Shown here: piece after piece, positions 27,564-36,526 of the stretch
Position numbering within the stretch: the first letter of the stretch is position 1
Layout: the number at the start of each line of letters is the position of its first letter
NCBI GenBank assembly: GCA_947501935.1
Contig: CANMXU010000016.1
Coordinates: 37,759 to 101,758 of the forward strand
Origin: an uncultured Alteromonadaceae bacterium
GTDB taxonomy: Bacteria; Pseudomonadota; Gammaproteobacteria; Enterobacterales; Alteromonadaceae
Direction: 5' to 3'
Length of the DNA: 64,000 bases
Program-made: the position numbers and the translations under genes
Notes under the pieces: generated by a model
Told to the model about the DNA's origin: nothing
Databases searched by the model: none
Seen by the model: only the letters and a program-made list of their open reading frames with translations

Positions 27564-27632
27564 TCAGCCCCGAGATGATTTGACAACCACCACGACAGAA
27601 AAAACGACATTGAGTACAAGATTTAAAGCCAT
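27564..27632 (-). CDS. ilv leader peptide (valine/leucine-rich)
   Basis: A 22-codon frame on the minus strand (ATG 27632-27630 to TGA 27566-27564) encodes MALNLVLNVVFS, then five consecutive valines, then KSSRG. Eight of 22 residues are Val and three are Leu; none is Ile. It lies 34 bp ahead of a strong intrinsic terminator and 100 bp ahead of ilvI, the classical layout of an attenuation leader. Ribosome stalling on the valine codons when Val-tRNA is scarce would favour an antiterminator. The start context is weak (no strong Shine-Dalgarno). Its composition is like the ilvB leader of E. coli rather than ilvIH, which in E. coli is Lrp-controlled. Confidence 0.88.
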   Translation of the reverse strand: MALNLVLNVVFSVVVVVKSSRG

Positions 27633-27993
27633 TGCTTATAGTTACTTTGACAAGTTAATTTATAGTTCCATTTTTAAGGGGATTGCTTAAACTGTCAACT
27701 AGTAATTGCGAATAATTGATATTTTTAATATTGAAGCATTTACAGTGAAAACTAATAGCCCTAAGTATTTTGCAAAAACATTAAATGGCAACGCATCAAT
27801 ACGATAACTTGATTAATTTAAATCATCGAAATTAACTTGCTGTTTTTAATTCAGAAATCATCATGCTAGTATGCAGGGCTAATAAAGATTTTAAATGACG
27901 TTATAGTCAGGTTACCATTAGTTACAGTGTTTTAGCTCAAAAGCGATATATTGTTTAGTGTTAACTTTTATTCAAAAGAGACGGAAGAGAATT
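27633..27993. other. Divergent promoter region of ilvIH and the DUF4136 gene
   Basis: A spacer of 361 bp. On the minus strand a TTGACA hexamer near 27697-27702 followed after 17 bp by AAAAAT is a possible ilv promoter, giving a transcript that includes the leader. The plus-strand promoter for the lipoprotein lies in the right part but has no strong consensus. No gene is supported. Confidence 0.4.
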
Positions 27994-28566
27994 ATGTGTA
28001 AATTGAAAGTATTTTTAATATCAGCGTTATTAATTATTGTTGCTGGTTGTGCATCAAATTCAGCTGCTGTCGTTGACTTTGACTTAAATCCAGAAATAGA
28101 TACTAGTCAATATAAAAGCTTTGCTTGGATGAAAGAAACTAAAATCTTAGTTTCATCAGAAGATTTAAACCCAGTAATGAAAGTGCGTATTGACCGTGAA
28201 ATTGAAGCGGCATTTATTGCTAAAGGTTATAAACTTGCAGCAGACCCAGAAAGTGCAGACTTTGTAATTTCATACACAGTGGGTAGCCGAGACAAAATTA
28301 AAGTTGACTCATACCCAACCACTTACCATGGCGGTTTTGGTTGGGGTCGACGTTATCATGGTGGTTACGCCGGCATGAGCATGGGCACAGAAACACGTGT
28401 ACGTAATTATACCGAAGGCCGTTTAGCATTAGATATTTATGATGTAAAAACACATCAACCAGCATGGCATGGTTCTGCGGTTAAACGCATTAGCACTAGT
28501 GATAAAGAAAACTATGAATTAACCATTAAAACCATCGTTAATCAAGTGATCAGCCAGTTTAAATAA
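27994..28566 (+). CDS. DUF4136 lipoprotein
   Basis: A 190-residue lipoprotein. The signal peptide MCKLKVFLISALLIIVAGC ends in a lipobox (VAGC), so the Cys19 residue would be lipidated and the protein anchored in the outer membrane or periplasmic face. The body (DTSQYKSFAWMKE, IDREIEAAFIAKGYKLA, ADFVISYTVGSRDKI, GRLALDIYDVKTHQPAWHGSAVK) matches DUF4136. A His/Gly/Tyr-rich loop (YHGGFGWGRRYHGGYAG) is inserted mid-protein. The ATG at 27994 is preferred to an upstream in-frame start because GGAAGAG precedes it and the signal peptide begins there. Followed by a terminator. Function unknown. Confidence 0.87.
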   Translation: MCKLKVFLISALLIIVAGCASNSAAVVDFDLNPEIDTSQYKSFAWMKETKILVSSEDLNPVMKVRIDREIEAAFIAKGYKLAADPESADFVISYTVGSRDKIKVDSYPTTYHGGFGWGRRYHGGYAGMSMGTETRVRNYTEGRLALDIYDVKTHQPAWHGSAVKRISTSDKENYELTIKTIVNQVISQFK

Positions 28567-28586
28567 GCTAAAATATCACTGATATC

Positions 28587-28611
28587 AACACGACCTCGGT
28601 CGTGTTTTTTT
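28587..28611 (+). terminator. Intrinsic terminator of the DUF4136 gene
   Basis: The arms AACACGACC and GGTCGTGTT have a two-base core loop (CG flanked by T/C) and are followed by seven T. Confidence 0.93.
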
Positions 28612-28779
28612 ATGGCTAAAATTTATTTTTATACTGCGTTTATACGCTAATTAGCAGGTTATAAAGACATTTTTTTAAAACATTATTATCGTATAATTGT
28701 TTTTTCATTCAAGAGATTACGCAAAAAAATTATATTGAGTTAAACTCGATAGTAACCATTCCTAATTTTTAATATATCC

Positions 28780-30327
28780 ATGTCGCAATTTATTTTTAAA
28801 GATGAAGATGAGCAAGAACCAGCCAAAGACTCGGTAGTTAGCCGCAAGAAGTGGCGTATTCTGGTTATTGATGATGATGACTCGGTACATCAAGTGACGA
28901 AGTTAGTACTTGCCAATGCTGATATTGAAAACCGGCCGATAGAAATTACTTCAGTATATTCATCAGAAGAAGCAAAAACTATTTTAGAAAAAGATGACTC
29001 TTTTTGCATGGCTTTTGTTGATGTAGTGATGGAAACCGATCATGCCGGTTTAGAGTTAGTGGAATGGATCCGCAAAGACTTAAAAAACCAAGCAATACGT
29101 TTAGTACTACGTACCGGACAGGCGGGCACTGCGCCAGAGGCTAAGGTGATTCGCGAGTTTGATATTAATGACTACAAAGAAAAAACCGATTTCACCTCCG
29201 GAAAAATGATCACCACCGTATACGCCAGTATTCGTGCCTATCGTGACATTATGACTATTCAACGTAGCTTAGACGCTTTTAAGCAGTTGATTAAAGCCAC
29301 CCACGACTTACTCAAAATTGACCAATTTAAACCGTTTGCTTCTGCAGCATTAAACCATTTACTTACTTTGATGGATGTGGAAAGTTCAGCCTTGTACATT
29401 GCTCGCAGCCAAGTTGATTTTGAACTTGAGCGCAGCGATATGATCATCGCTTGCACAGGGAAGTACTTCTCAGCATCTACAAGTTTGGAAAGTTCAGATA
29501 TTGCTCGCGAAGTGAAGAATATTATTACGCAAGTATTTCAGTCGAAAGAGCATTTTTTTGGCCCTGAATGTTTTGTCGGCTATTACGAAACCGGTAGTGA
29601 TGTTGCCTCAGTTTTATATATAGAATTTGAAGATGACGCAGAACATTTTCGCGCCAACCTTGCTGAATTATATGCTTCAAATGTCGCTTTAATATTAGAA
29701 AAAATCACTAAGCAGCATGAGGTTGAACGCACCCAAAAAGAATTACTTTACGTGGTGAGTGAATCTATTGAAGCACGCAGTAAAGAAACCGGTGCCCATG
29801 TACGCCGCGTTGCTCATATTTGTGAGCGACTGTCTATTAAGCTCAAATTACCTGCTTCATTTATTGAAGCTATTCGACTGGCTGCGCCCTTGCATGATTT
29901 AGGAAAAATTGCAGTACCAGAGAGGATTCTGCATAAACCCGGTAAGTTAGATTCAGAAGAATGGGAAGTCATGAAAAAGCATGCCGAAGTTGGCGGTGAG
30001 CTGTTAGCTAAGTCAAATGCGAGTATTTCAAAATTAGGCTCTAGGCTAGCACGTTATCATCATGAAAATTGGGATGGCAGTGGTTATCCTGAAGGTTTGT
30101 CTGAAGAAAATATTCCTATAGAAGCACGAATTATGGCATTAGCTGATGTTTTTGATGCGTTAGGCTCAAAGCGCTGTTACAAAGAAAAGTGGAACAATGA
30201 ACAAATTAAGCAATTTTTAATTGAGGAAAAAGGTAAGAAATTTGATCCAACTATGATTGATGTATTTATTGAATCATTTGATGAATTTGTCGAAATTAGA
30301 GCCCTGTTTCCAGATGACGAAGGATAA
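28780..30327 (+). CDS. Response regulator with DUF3369 and HD-GYP domains (c-di-GMP phosphodiesterase type)
   Basis: A 515-residue cytosolic protein. The receiver domain (~25-155) has an acidic cluster DDDD (31-34) and phospho-acceptor Asp81 (FVDVVM). A middle DUF3369/GAF-like region spans about 165-310. The C-terminal HD-GYP domain shows HLV-type helices, His372-Asp373 (LHDLGK), HH at 427-428 and HHENWDGSGYP with an intact GYP triplet (435-437). It is therefore predicted to hydrolyse c-di-GMP in response to phosphorylation. A soluble histidine kinase gene follows after 28 bp, its likely partner. Confidence 0.92.
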   Translation: MSQFIFKDEDEQEPAKDSVVSRKKWRILVIDDDDSVHQVTKLVLANADIENRPIEITSVYSSEEAKTILEKDDSFCMAFVDVVMETDHAGLELVEWIRKDLKNQAIRLVLRTGQAGTAPEAKVIREFDINDYKEKTDFTSGKMITTVYASIRAYRDIMTIQRSLDAFKQLIKATHDLLKIDQFKPFASAALNHLLTLMDVESSALYIARSQVDFELERSDMIIACTGKYFSASTSLESSDIAREVKNIITQVFQSKEHFFGPECFVGYYETGSDVASVLYIEFEDDAEHFRANLAELYASNVALILEKITKQHEVERTQKELLYVVSESIEARSKETGAHVRRVAHICERLSIKLKLPASFIEAIRLAAPLHDLGKIAVPERILHKPGKLDSEEWEVMKKHAEVGGELLAKSNASISKLGSRLARYHHENWDGSGYPEGLSEENIPIEARIMALADVFDALGSKRCYKEKWNNEQIKQFLIEEKGKKFDPTMIDVFIESFDEFVEIRALFPDDEG

Positions 30328-30355
30328 CCGTCGCTTTTAGTTTGGGGAGTATGCA

Positions 30356-31684
30356 ATGGAGCTATTAATAAAAGATATTATTAAGGGCATATCTCGAAGT
30401 TATGGTGAAAGCTTCTTTAGCACCATAGCGCTACAGCTTGATAAAGTTATTCAATCAGATTATACCTTTATTGCTCGAATTGACCCGGTAGCTGAAAGCT
30501 CTCACACCGTGGCTTTAGTCGCCCATGGTAAAGTGGTTGATAACTTTACTTATGCTTTGGCAGATACGCCTTGCCAAGAAGTCAGTGATAACAGTATTTG
30601 TGTTTACCCTTGTTCAGTTGCTCAGCTTTATCCGAAAGACCAATTACTGCTAGATATGAAGATAGAAGGGTACCTAGGTGCACCTTTGCAAAGTTCTACC
30701 GGTGAAGTAATTGGTATTGTTGTGGCTTTATATGAGCAAGAAATTCCTGATCAGCACTTAGCTTTAACTTTATTTGAATTATTCTCTGGGCGCATAGCCT
30801 GTGAGTTTGAACGTTTAGATCAGGAGCGACAGCTAATAGAGTTAAATAGCTCCTTAGATACTAAAGTGCGTGAGCGTACTCAAGCTTTAGAGTCTGCCCT
30901 CGAACACTTGCATATGGCGCAAGACAAGTTAATTGAAACTGAGAAAATGGCAGCACTAGGTGATTTAGTTGCCGGTGTTGCCCATGAAGTGAATACGCCA
31001 TTAGGCATAGCTATTACTGCTGAAAGTCACTTAGCAGAACAATTTACTAAGTTTAAAGATAAACTTGATGCTCAGCATTTATCGATTAAAGATATGCAAA
31101 CTTACGTAGAAGCCAATGAACAGTCTTTACCGATGATCGCTAGAAATTTAGAACGTGCTAAAGAATTGATCATTAACTTTAAGTCTATGGCTACTGACCA
31201 AGTGGATATTAAGTCTGAACGTTTATCATTGAATAAATACTATCAGCGGCTAATTTCAACGTTAACGCCATTATTAAAACGCAAACAAGCCACCATTACT
31301 TTTAAAGGCTGTGACAACGACTTCATCAACACCTTTCCAGGTTGCCATGCACAGCTGTTAACTAATTTAGTGACGAATAGTATTCAGCACGGTTTTGTAA
31401 AATGCTCGAGTAAAAACCTGATCACCATTCGTATTGCTCATGATGATAATGGGGATTTTATTGTTGATTATGAAGACAATGGTGAAGGTATTAACGAAGA
31501 AATACAAACACGCATTATGGAACCTTTTTTTACCTCATCACGGGATCAAATTAATAGTGGTTTAGGACTTTCTATTGCTTACAACTTAGCGTCTCATAAC
31601 TTAAAAGGTAGTTTTGCATACTTGCCCAGTAAAAAAGGCGCTCACTTTAGTTATCAATTTAAATCATTAGAGCGCTCTGTTTAA
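30356..31684 (+). CDS. Soluble GAF-domain sensor histidine kinase
   Basis: A 442-residue kinase with no transmembrane segment. The N-terminal ~155 residues are a GAF-like sensor (DYTFIARIDP, GYLGAPLQSSTGEVIGIVVAL), with six cysteines across the domain that could bind a ligand or metal. A coiled coil (155-195) leads to the DHp helix with phospho-His210 (GVAHEVNTPLGIA). The ATPase domain has NLVTNSIQHG (N box), DNGEGI (G1) and SGLGLSIAYNL (G2). The HEVNTP box places it in the HPK4 group of kinases. The gene is 28 bp after the HD-GYP regulator, so the two should form one phosphorelay that adjusts c-di-GMP in response to an intracellular cue. Confidence 0.9.
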   Translation: MELLIKDIIKGISRSYGESFFSTIALQLDKVIQSDYTFIARIDPVAESSHTVALVAHGKVVDNFTYALADTPCQEVSDNSICVYPCSVAQLYPKDQLLLDMKIEGYLGAPLQSSTGEVIGIVVALYEQEIPDQHLALTLFELFSGRIACEFERLDQERQLIELNSSLDTKVRERTQALESALEHLHMAQDKLIETEKMAALGDLVAGVAHEVNTPLGIAITAESHLAEQFTKFKDKLDAQHLSIKDMQTYVEANEQSLPMIARNLERAKELIINFKSMATDQVDIKSERLSLNKYYQRLISTLTPLLKRKQATITFKGCDNDFINTFPGCHAQLLTNLVTNSIQHGFVKCSSKNLITIRIAHDDNGDFIVDYEDNGEGINEEIQTRIMEPFFTSSRDQINSGLGLSIAYNLASHNLKGSFAYLPSKKGAHFSYQFKSLERSV

Positions 31685-31821
31685 CAAGTGTATTAATTTT
31701 TATCATTAGTTGATCAACATGGCATTTTTAGGTAATTAATATGCTATTTTAAAATGAATGTCGTAATATTGTTTTCGAAAACACCTTAAAAGTATTATTT
31801 TACTTGTTGTTGAGAAAGTTT

Positions 31822-32436
31822 ATGTTTCATCACAAAAAAGGCAGCTTTACTGCATGGATGTTAAGACTAAGAAAAATTATTCGGTGGCCTCTGATGACTT
31901 TTCGTGAAGCTGAAACGTGCTCGCAACATTCCTTTGAAGTGGCTTTGATCAGTCATCAAATTGCCTTAATTGGCCAAATAAAATTTGCCCGCGAATATGA
32001 CCCCGCAAAAATAGCCTTAACTGCCTTGTATCATGAAGCCTCGGAATCAGGCGGTGTTGGCGACTTACCAAGCCCGTTGAAATACCATAACCCTGAATTT
32101 ACCGCTCAAATTAAAAAAATTGAAAGTGAAGTTGAACACTCGATGGTATATCAAGGTTTACCAAGTTATTTGCAAGCAGCGATGAGTGACTTTGTTATTC
32201 AAAGTAAAATAGACCATGAAATTAAAGCAATTGTTAAAGCCGCCGACGATTTGGCTGCATACCATTACAGCTTGGCTGAGGTACATGGTGGCAATAAAGA
32301 GTTTAATGATGCTTGTAAAGTATTAGAGCAGCGAGTTGAAAAACACTGTAATAATTGGCCGGAAGTGGCTGAGTTTTATCAATCACAATTCCCAGCATGT
32401 ATGCAAAGTTTAGATCAGCTATCGCGTCCTGATTAA
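31822..32436 (+). CDS. YfbR-like HD-domain phosphohydrolase
   Basis: A 204-residue protein closely shaped like E. coli YfbR, a 5'-deoxynucleotidase. Conserved parts are LRKIIRWPLM (YfbR RLKLINRWPLM), the metal histidine in TCSQHSFEVALISHQIA (His36), VGDLPSPLKYHNPEF and VKAADDLAAY. The second metal pair, His-Asp in YfbR, reads His71-Glu72 here (LYHEASE), an unusual change at a metal-ligand position. An ATG at 31822 with GAGAAAG upstream is preferred over TTG codons at 31804-31812. The gene may retain hydrolase activity on nucleoside monophosphates or may have shifted substrate. It follows the kinase by 137 bp. Confidence 0.8.
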   Translation: MFHHKKGSFTAWMLRLRKIIRWPLMTFREAETCSQHSFEVALISHQIALIGQIKFAREYDPAKIALTALYHEASESGGVGDLPSPLKYHNPEFTAQIKKIESEVEHSMVYQGLPSYLQAAMSDFVIQSKIDHEIKAIVKAADDLAAYHYSLAEVHGGNKEFNDACKVLEQRVEKHCNNWPEVAEFYQSQFPACMQSLDQLSRPD

Positions 32437-32546
32437 AAGGCCTTTTAGCTATTTTTATTAGTTAAGAGGAACACAAACGTCATTTAATTTTGTTAAGGAA
32501 GTAAAATATTTTGCTAGGTTAATATTGCTAATAAACCTGCCACTTC

Positions 32547-33383
32547 TCAAATAGAGGATTGTAAAAATTTAGCTTGCTGATAATATTTTTTTATGTCTCC
32601 ATTTTTACGTAATATGGCAATGCCTTTTTCCAATGCTCCTCTTATTAGCTCGCTGTCTACATGATTTTTTGAAATTATAAAATGGCGACTATCATCTAAT
32701 GTGATGACTATATTAGGCACTGGTATTAGTTTAATACCTTCATAGCCTTCCGATAAATCGTTACTACTAGGCAAGTCCAATAAGGTAAAGTCAATATTAC
32801 GGAATTTGATCAATTTAAATATGCTCGGATAATTATAGGTGGTGGTTATATTGCTAATTCCTAATTTTTTAAGTTTATTCTGATCACTTACCCAGCCGTC
32901 AACTAGCACGGCGCTAAATTTTTTTAATTCATCAATCTTGGTTACCGACATTAGCGCCTTATTACTACTCAAGCCATATATCAACTTTTTAAACTCTCCA
33001 GGTTTAATAATGGCGGCTGATTGATGAAACTGATCAGCAAACATGCCATTTGTGATCAATCGTGGTGATGTTACCAAGCTTCCGCTTTTAAGTAAGGCAA
33101 ATTCTCTTCTTAAGTTAGGCACTATTTTAAAGTGATACTCTGCTGTTAACCCTCCTAATCGTAGTGCTTCTTGGAAGATAAGTAGGTCAGCAACATGTCT
33201 ATTTAGAAAGGGTTGGGATACGCCGTTGGCCAACTGGTGTTGGTAACCTTGATACTGGCTCAATAGTTTTTGTGTGATTGGTATTTCAAGTAAAAATTTG
33301 GCAGGCACGGTTAAGCTTATCAGTAGCAGAGCTAATAATAGGCTTATTTTCACTACGAGATAACGATGCTTATTTATTATCAA
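32547..33383 (-). CDS. Exported solute-binding-protein-like protein
   Basis: A 278-residue exported protein. A signal peptide or N-terminal anchor at ~10-30 (VVKISLLLALLLISLTVPA) precedes a body with the look of the periplasmic binding protein family 3 fold (LLIFQEALRLGGLTAEYHFKIVPN, SAVLVDGWVSDQNKLKKLG, FTLLDLPSSND, LDDSRHFIISKNH, IAILRKNGDIKKYYQQA). The last segment resembles the 'ki..dG....i..kw' end of SBP_bac_3 proteins. No ABC transporter is adjacent, so it may act as a sensor or orphan binding protein. Ligand unknown. Confidence 0.65.
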   Translation of the reverse strand: MIINKHRYLVVKISLLLALLLISLTVPAKFLLEIPITQKLLSQYQGYQHQLANGVSQPFLNRHVADLLIFQEALRLGGLTAEYHFKIVPNLRREFALLKSGSLVTSPRLITNGMFADQFHQSAAIIKPGEFKKLIYGLSSNKALMSVTKIDELKKFSAVLVDGWVSDQNKLKKLGISNITTTYNYPSIFKLIKFRNIDFTLLDLPSSNDLSEGYEGIKLIPVPNIVITLDDSRHFIISKNHVDSELIRGALEKGIAILRKNGDIKKYYQQAKFLQSSI

Positions 33384-33602
33384 TAACCTAACAATGGAGT
33401 GTAACTATATATTAAAGGTAGTGTATATTTTCGATTGAGGGTGAGGTTTCGGTTAACTTATTTATAAGTTATTAAAATGGTTTTGGTGTTAGAGTTGTAT
33501 GGAAGCAAGTGAGTGCTGATGTGAAAAACTATACCGATGTTGAGCCAAGTTATTTATTTGGGGAAGTTATACCAAGTTTGTGATTGATAACGGCTATAAA
33601 TG

Positions 33603-33643
33603 AAAAAAGAGACAAACAAGTGTATTAACTTGCATGTCTCTTT
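33603..33643 (-). terminator. Intrinsic terminator of alaA
   Basis: On the minus strand AAAGAGACA pairs with TGTCTCTTT across a 20-base loop that has its own small helix (CAAGT / ACTTG), followed by T's. It starts 20 bp after the alaA stop. Confidence 0.85.
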
Positions 33644-33662
33644 GTTTAATTTAGTTAAAGCC

Positions 33663-34877
33663 TTATTGGCGATAAGTCGCAAAAAAGTTTTTCATCCGCT
33701 CTAATGCTGGAACTAACTCATCGGCATGTGGCAAAAAGACTAAACGGAAGTAATTCTGCTCTTTAATGTTGAAAGCGCTGCCGTGTACCAATAAAATTTT
33801 CTCTTGTTTGAGTAAGTCTAAGATCATCTTTTTATCATCTTTAAGATTAAATTTCTTAGGATCTACCCGCACAAATAAATACAGCGCGCCCATCGCAGGG
33901 TTACACGACAAACCATCAATATCGTTTATCATTTTATAAGCAAGATTACGTTGTTTGATCAAACGGCCATCACCATTAATCAGTTCATTAATACTTTGAT
34001 AACCACCAAGTGCCGTTTGAATAGCATGTTGGCTAGGAACATTGGCACAAAGTCGCATTGATGACAGGGTATTCAAACCATTAATATAATCTTCTGCGTG
34101 TGACTTAGGTCCGGTAATTACCATCCAGCCAGCTCTAAAGCCAGCAACACGGTAGTTTTTCGACAAACCGCCCATGGTCATAATTAATACGTCTTCACAT
34201 AAACGTGCTGTTGGAGTGTGGATCGCACCGTCGTAAAGAATTTTATCGTAAATTTCATCACTGAAAATAATCAGCTGATGTTTACGTGCTAAGGCAATAA
34301 TGCCTTGTAAAATTTCTTCAGAATAAACAGCGCCCGTTGGATTGTTAGGGTTGATCAAAACAATGGCTTTGGTTTTACTGTTTATTTTTTTCTCCATATC
34401 TTCTAGATTTGGAAACCAAGCGTTTTTTTCATCACATTTATAATGCACTGGCTTACCACCAGAGAGGGCAACAGCGGCTGTCCAAAGCGGATAATCAGGT
34501 GCCGGAATAAGTACTTCGTCTTCGTTATCAAGTAATACCTGCATTGCCATAACAATCAGTTCACTAACACCATTGCCGATGTAAATATCGTTAACGGTAA
34601 CGTTTTTAATTTCTTGTTGCTGAAAATACTGCATTACCGCAACGCGGGCAGAATAAATGCCTTTTGAATCACTGTAACCTTGCGAGCGCGGTAAGTTATG
34701 GATCACATCTTTTAAAATATCATCAGGGGCCTTAAAACCAAACGGGGCGGGGTTGCCAATATTTAGTTTAAGAATTTTATGGCCTTCGTCTTCTAAGCGA
34801 CGTGCTTCAGCTGCAATTTGTCCACGAATATCGTAACAAACATTATTCAGCTTCGATGATTTTTTTATCTCTTTCAT
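33663..34877 (-). CDS. alaA: Glutamate-pyruvate (alanine) aminotransferase
   Basis: A 404-residue PLP-dependent aminotransferase of fold type I, close to E. coli AlaA (405 residues), which transfers the amino group of glutamate to pyruvate. It has KLNIGNPAPFGF at 37-48, YSDSKGIYSAR, INPNNPTGAVY, the SDEIYDKILYDG block with PLP-contacting Asp/Tyr, and the Schiff-base Lys240 in GGLSKNYRVAGFRAGW. In E. coli, alaA is linked to yfbR; here a YfbR-like gene lies 1.2 kb away on the other strand, a partly conserved neighbourhood. Ends in a terminator. Confidence 0.94.
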   Translation of the reverse strand: MKEIKKSSKLNNVCYDIRGQIAAEARRLEDEGHKILKLNIGNPAPFGFKAPDDILKDVIHNLPRSQGYSDSKGIYSARVAVMQYFQQQEIKNVTVNDIYIGNGVSELIVMAMQVLLDNEDEVLIPAPDYPLWTAAVALSGGKPVHYKCDEKNAWFPNLEDMEKKINSKTKAIVLINPNNPTGAVYSEEILQGIIALARKHQLIIFSDEIYDKILYDGAIHTPTARLCEDVLIMTMGGLSKNYRVAGFRAGWMVITGPKSHAEDYINGLNTLSSMRLCANVPSQHAIQTALGGYQSINELINGDGRLIKQRNLAYKMINDIDGLSCNPAMGALYLFVRVDPKKFNLKDDKKMILDLLKQEKILLVHGSAFNIKEQNYFRLVFLPHADELVPALERMKNFFATYRQ

Positions 34878-35053
34878 GAGTGAGTTCTTTTATTGATGAT
34901 CACAGTTAGGTTGTTATATGGCTATTGTGCCAAAAAACGCGGCTATTGAAACAGTTACTTTCATATTTATTGCCATATTTAAGTTATTTTTTGCTGTTAG
35001 ATTTACTTTTTGGTGATTTCTTTACAAAATAAGCGCCTATCTCAATATTGCAC

Positions 35054-36400
35054 ATGAGAAATTGCTTGAAAGGATTTATCAAACTCGTTGTTATTTTAAT
35101 TTTATTTGTTTGCGCAAGCATTACGGTAGTGCTGTATTTAGCGATAGATGATGTTGCTCACGTTCAAAGCGTTGAACTTTTAGATACCAGCTCAGCTAAG
35201 CAAGCGAAACAATCGGTAAGCCGTATTTATCACTCGTTAAAGGCATCACAAAATAATGCACAATTAGTTATTTCGAATAAAGAACTTAATGGTTTGCTCT
35301 CTTTAGCACATCGCGCGATTCCTAGTTTGAAAGTTCAATGTAACCTAATTAATGATGTGGCTCAGTTAACTTTTTCACAAAAACTACCTTTTGGTGAACG
35401 TTACGCCAATGTTTCCACCTTTATTTATTCATCTAAACAGGGCATTGCTTTGGGTGATACTTCGATTGGCTCGTTATCATTTTCAGGTAATTGGCTGTTA
35501 TCAATAGTTGAGTGGGGGCTTAATCAATACCTTGAAAATGACTTTGCTAGTGAGTTATTAGCAACGGTTAAGTCAATTATCATAAAACCCAACTCTGTGG
35601 TGCTAAGTTATCAATTACCTAATGGTTTAGCTGATGACGGCGATGGTTTGTCGGTATTAATGCAGCTACGCGATCAATGGGCATTATTTGGCAATGTAAA
35701 AGACGTGCAGTTTTATTTTGATAAATTGGTCGGTTTTTCAATGTCACAAAACTCAACACAATTAGTTGACTATATTAATTACGTATTGAACTTGGCTAAA
35801 GACAATACCCTTGATAAACAAATGCTTGCTGAGTCTGAACCGTTTGAAAATAGCGGTTTAGCTAAACAAGAAAACTATGCCGCGTTAATGGCGTTAGTTT
35901 TGTATTTTGGTCATGACAAATTTGAGCTACTCGTGGGTAATATTATTAACCTGTCTGATATTGATAAGCTTCGTCGTTATAACTTACAGAGCAGTGTTGA
36001 ACTTGGTCAGCGGGTTGACTTGCAAAAGCACTTTATTTATTCAATAGCATTACAACTTTTTTCTAATTTATCTGCCAGTGATGCCATTGGGGAGTTTAAA
36101 GAGCTGATTGATGCAAATAAGGGCGGTAGTGGTTTTAGTTTTGCTGATTTACTGGCCGATAAAGCCGGTACTCGTTTTGCTAAATTGGCTACCAGTGAAG
36201 AGGCTAAGGCGAATAAGCTTCAACACTTTTTTACGACACCTGTGGTAGAAAATGATTTTATGCCAACCCATTTAAACTTACCTGAAGGGATCAGCGAGCA
36301 AGACTTTAGCAGGTTATACCGTAATATTAATTCTAAGCAGTACCAAGCGATGCTTAACACTATTGAACAGCGATTAGTCGCTTTGCCTATTTATCAGTAG
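35054..36400 (+). CDS. Membrane-anchored hypothetical protein
   Basis: A 448-residue protein with one N-terminal transmembrane segment (GFIKLVVILILFVCASITVVLYLA, about 8-31) and a long extracytoplasmic region. The region is mixed alpha/beta with no cysteine pairs; QLVISNKELNGLLSLAHRAIPSLKV and a repeated 'N-leu-S' character are visible but match no family I can name. The ATG at 35054 is used; a TTG at 35048 is the only earlier in-frame start. The ribosome site is poor for both. It may be conserved in Colwellia and Shewanella relatives, but this is not certain. Neighbours give no clue. A terminator follows. Confidence 0.75.
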   Translation: MRNCLKGFIKLVVILILFVCASITVVLYLAIDDVAHVQSVELLDTSSAKQAKQSVSRIYHSLKASQNNAQLVISNKELNGLLSLAHRAIPSLKVQCNLINDVAQLTFSQKLPFGERYANVSTFIYSSKQGIALGDTSIGSLSFSGNWLLSIVEWGLNQYLENDFASELLATVKSIIIKPNSVVLSYQLPNGLADDGDGLSVLMQLRDQWALFGNVKDVQFYFDKLVGFSMSQNSTQLVDYINYVLNLAKDNTLDKQMLAESEPFENSGLAKQENYAALMALVLYFGHDKFELLVGNIINLSDIDKLRRYNLQSSVELGQRVDLQKHFIYSIALQLFSNLSASDAIGEFKELIDANKGGSGFSFADLLADKAGTRFAKLATSEEAKANKLQHFFTTPVVENDFMPTHLNLPEGISEQDFSRLYRNINSKQYQAMLNTIEQRLVALPIYQ

Positions 36401-36447
36401 TTGCTTGTTTTAGTAGATTTAAGACGGGTAGAATTAAGCAAATAAAG

Positions 36448-36482
36448 AAGGATAAAAACATTACTGTTTTTATCCTTTTTTC
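36448..36482. terminator. Intrinsic terminator between the hypothetical gene and proS
   Basis: A perfect 13-bp stem AAGGATAAAAACA / TGTTTTTATCCTT with a four-base loop and T's on the plus strand; the minus strand has a shorter T-rich tail. It serves mainly the plus-strand gene. Confidence 0.9.
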
Positions 36483-36526
36483 TTTTATGCTTACCGCTTA
36501 CCGCTTATTAGCGTTAGGCGATTTTT

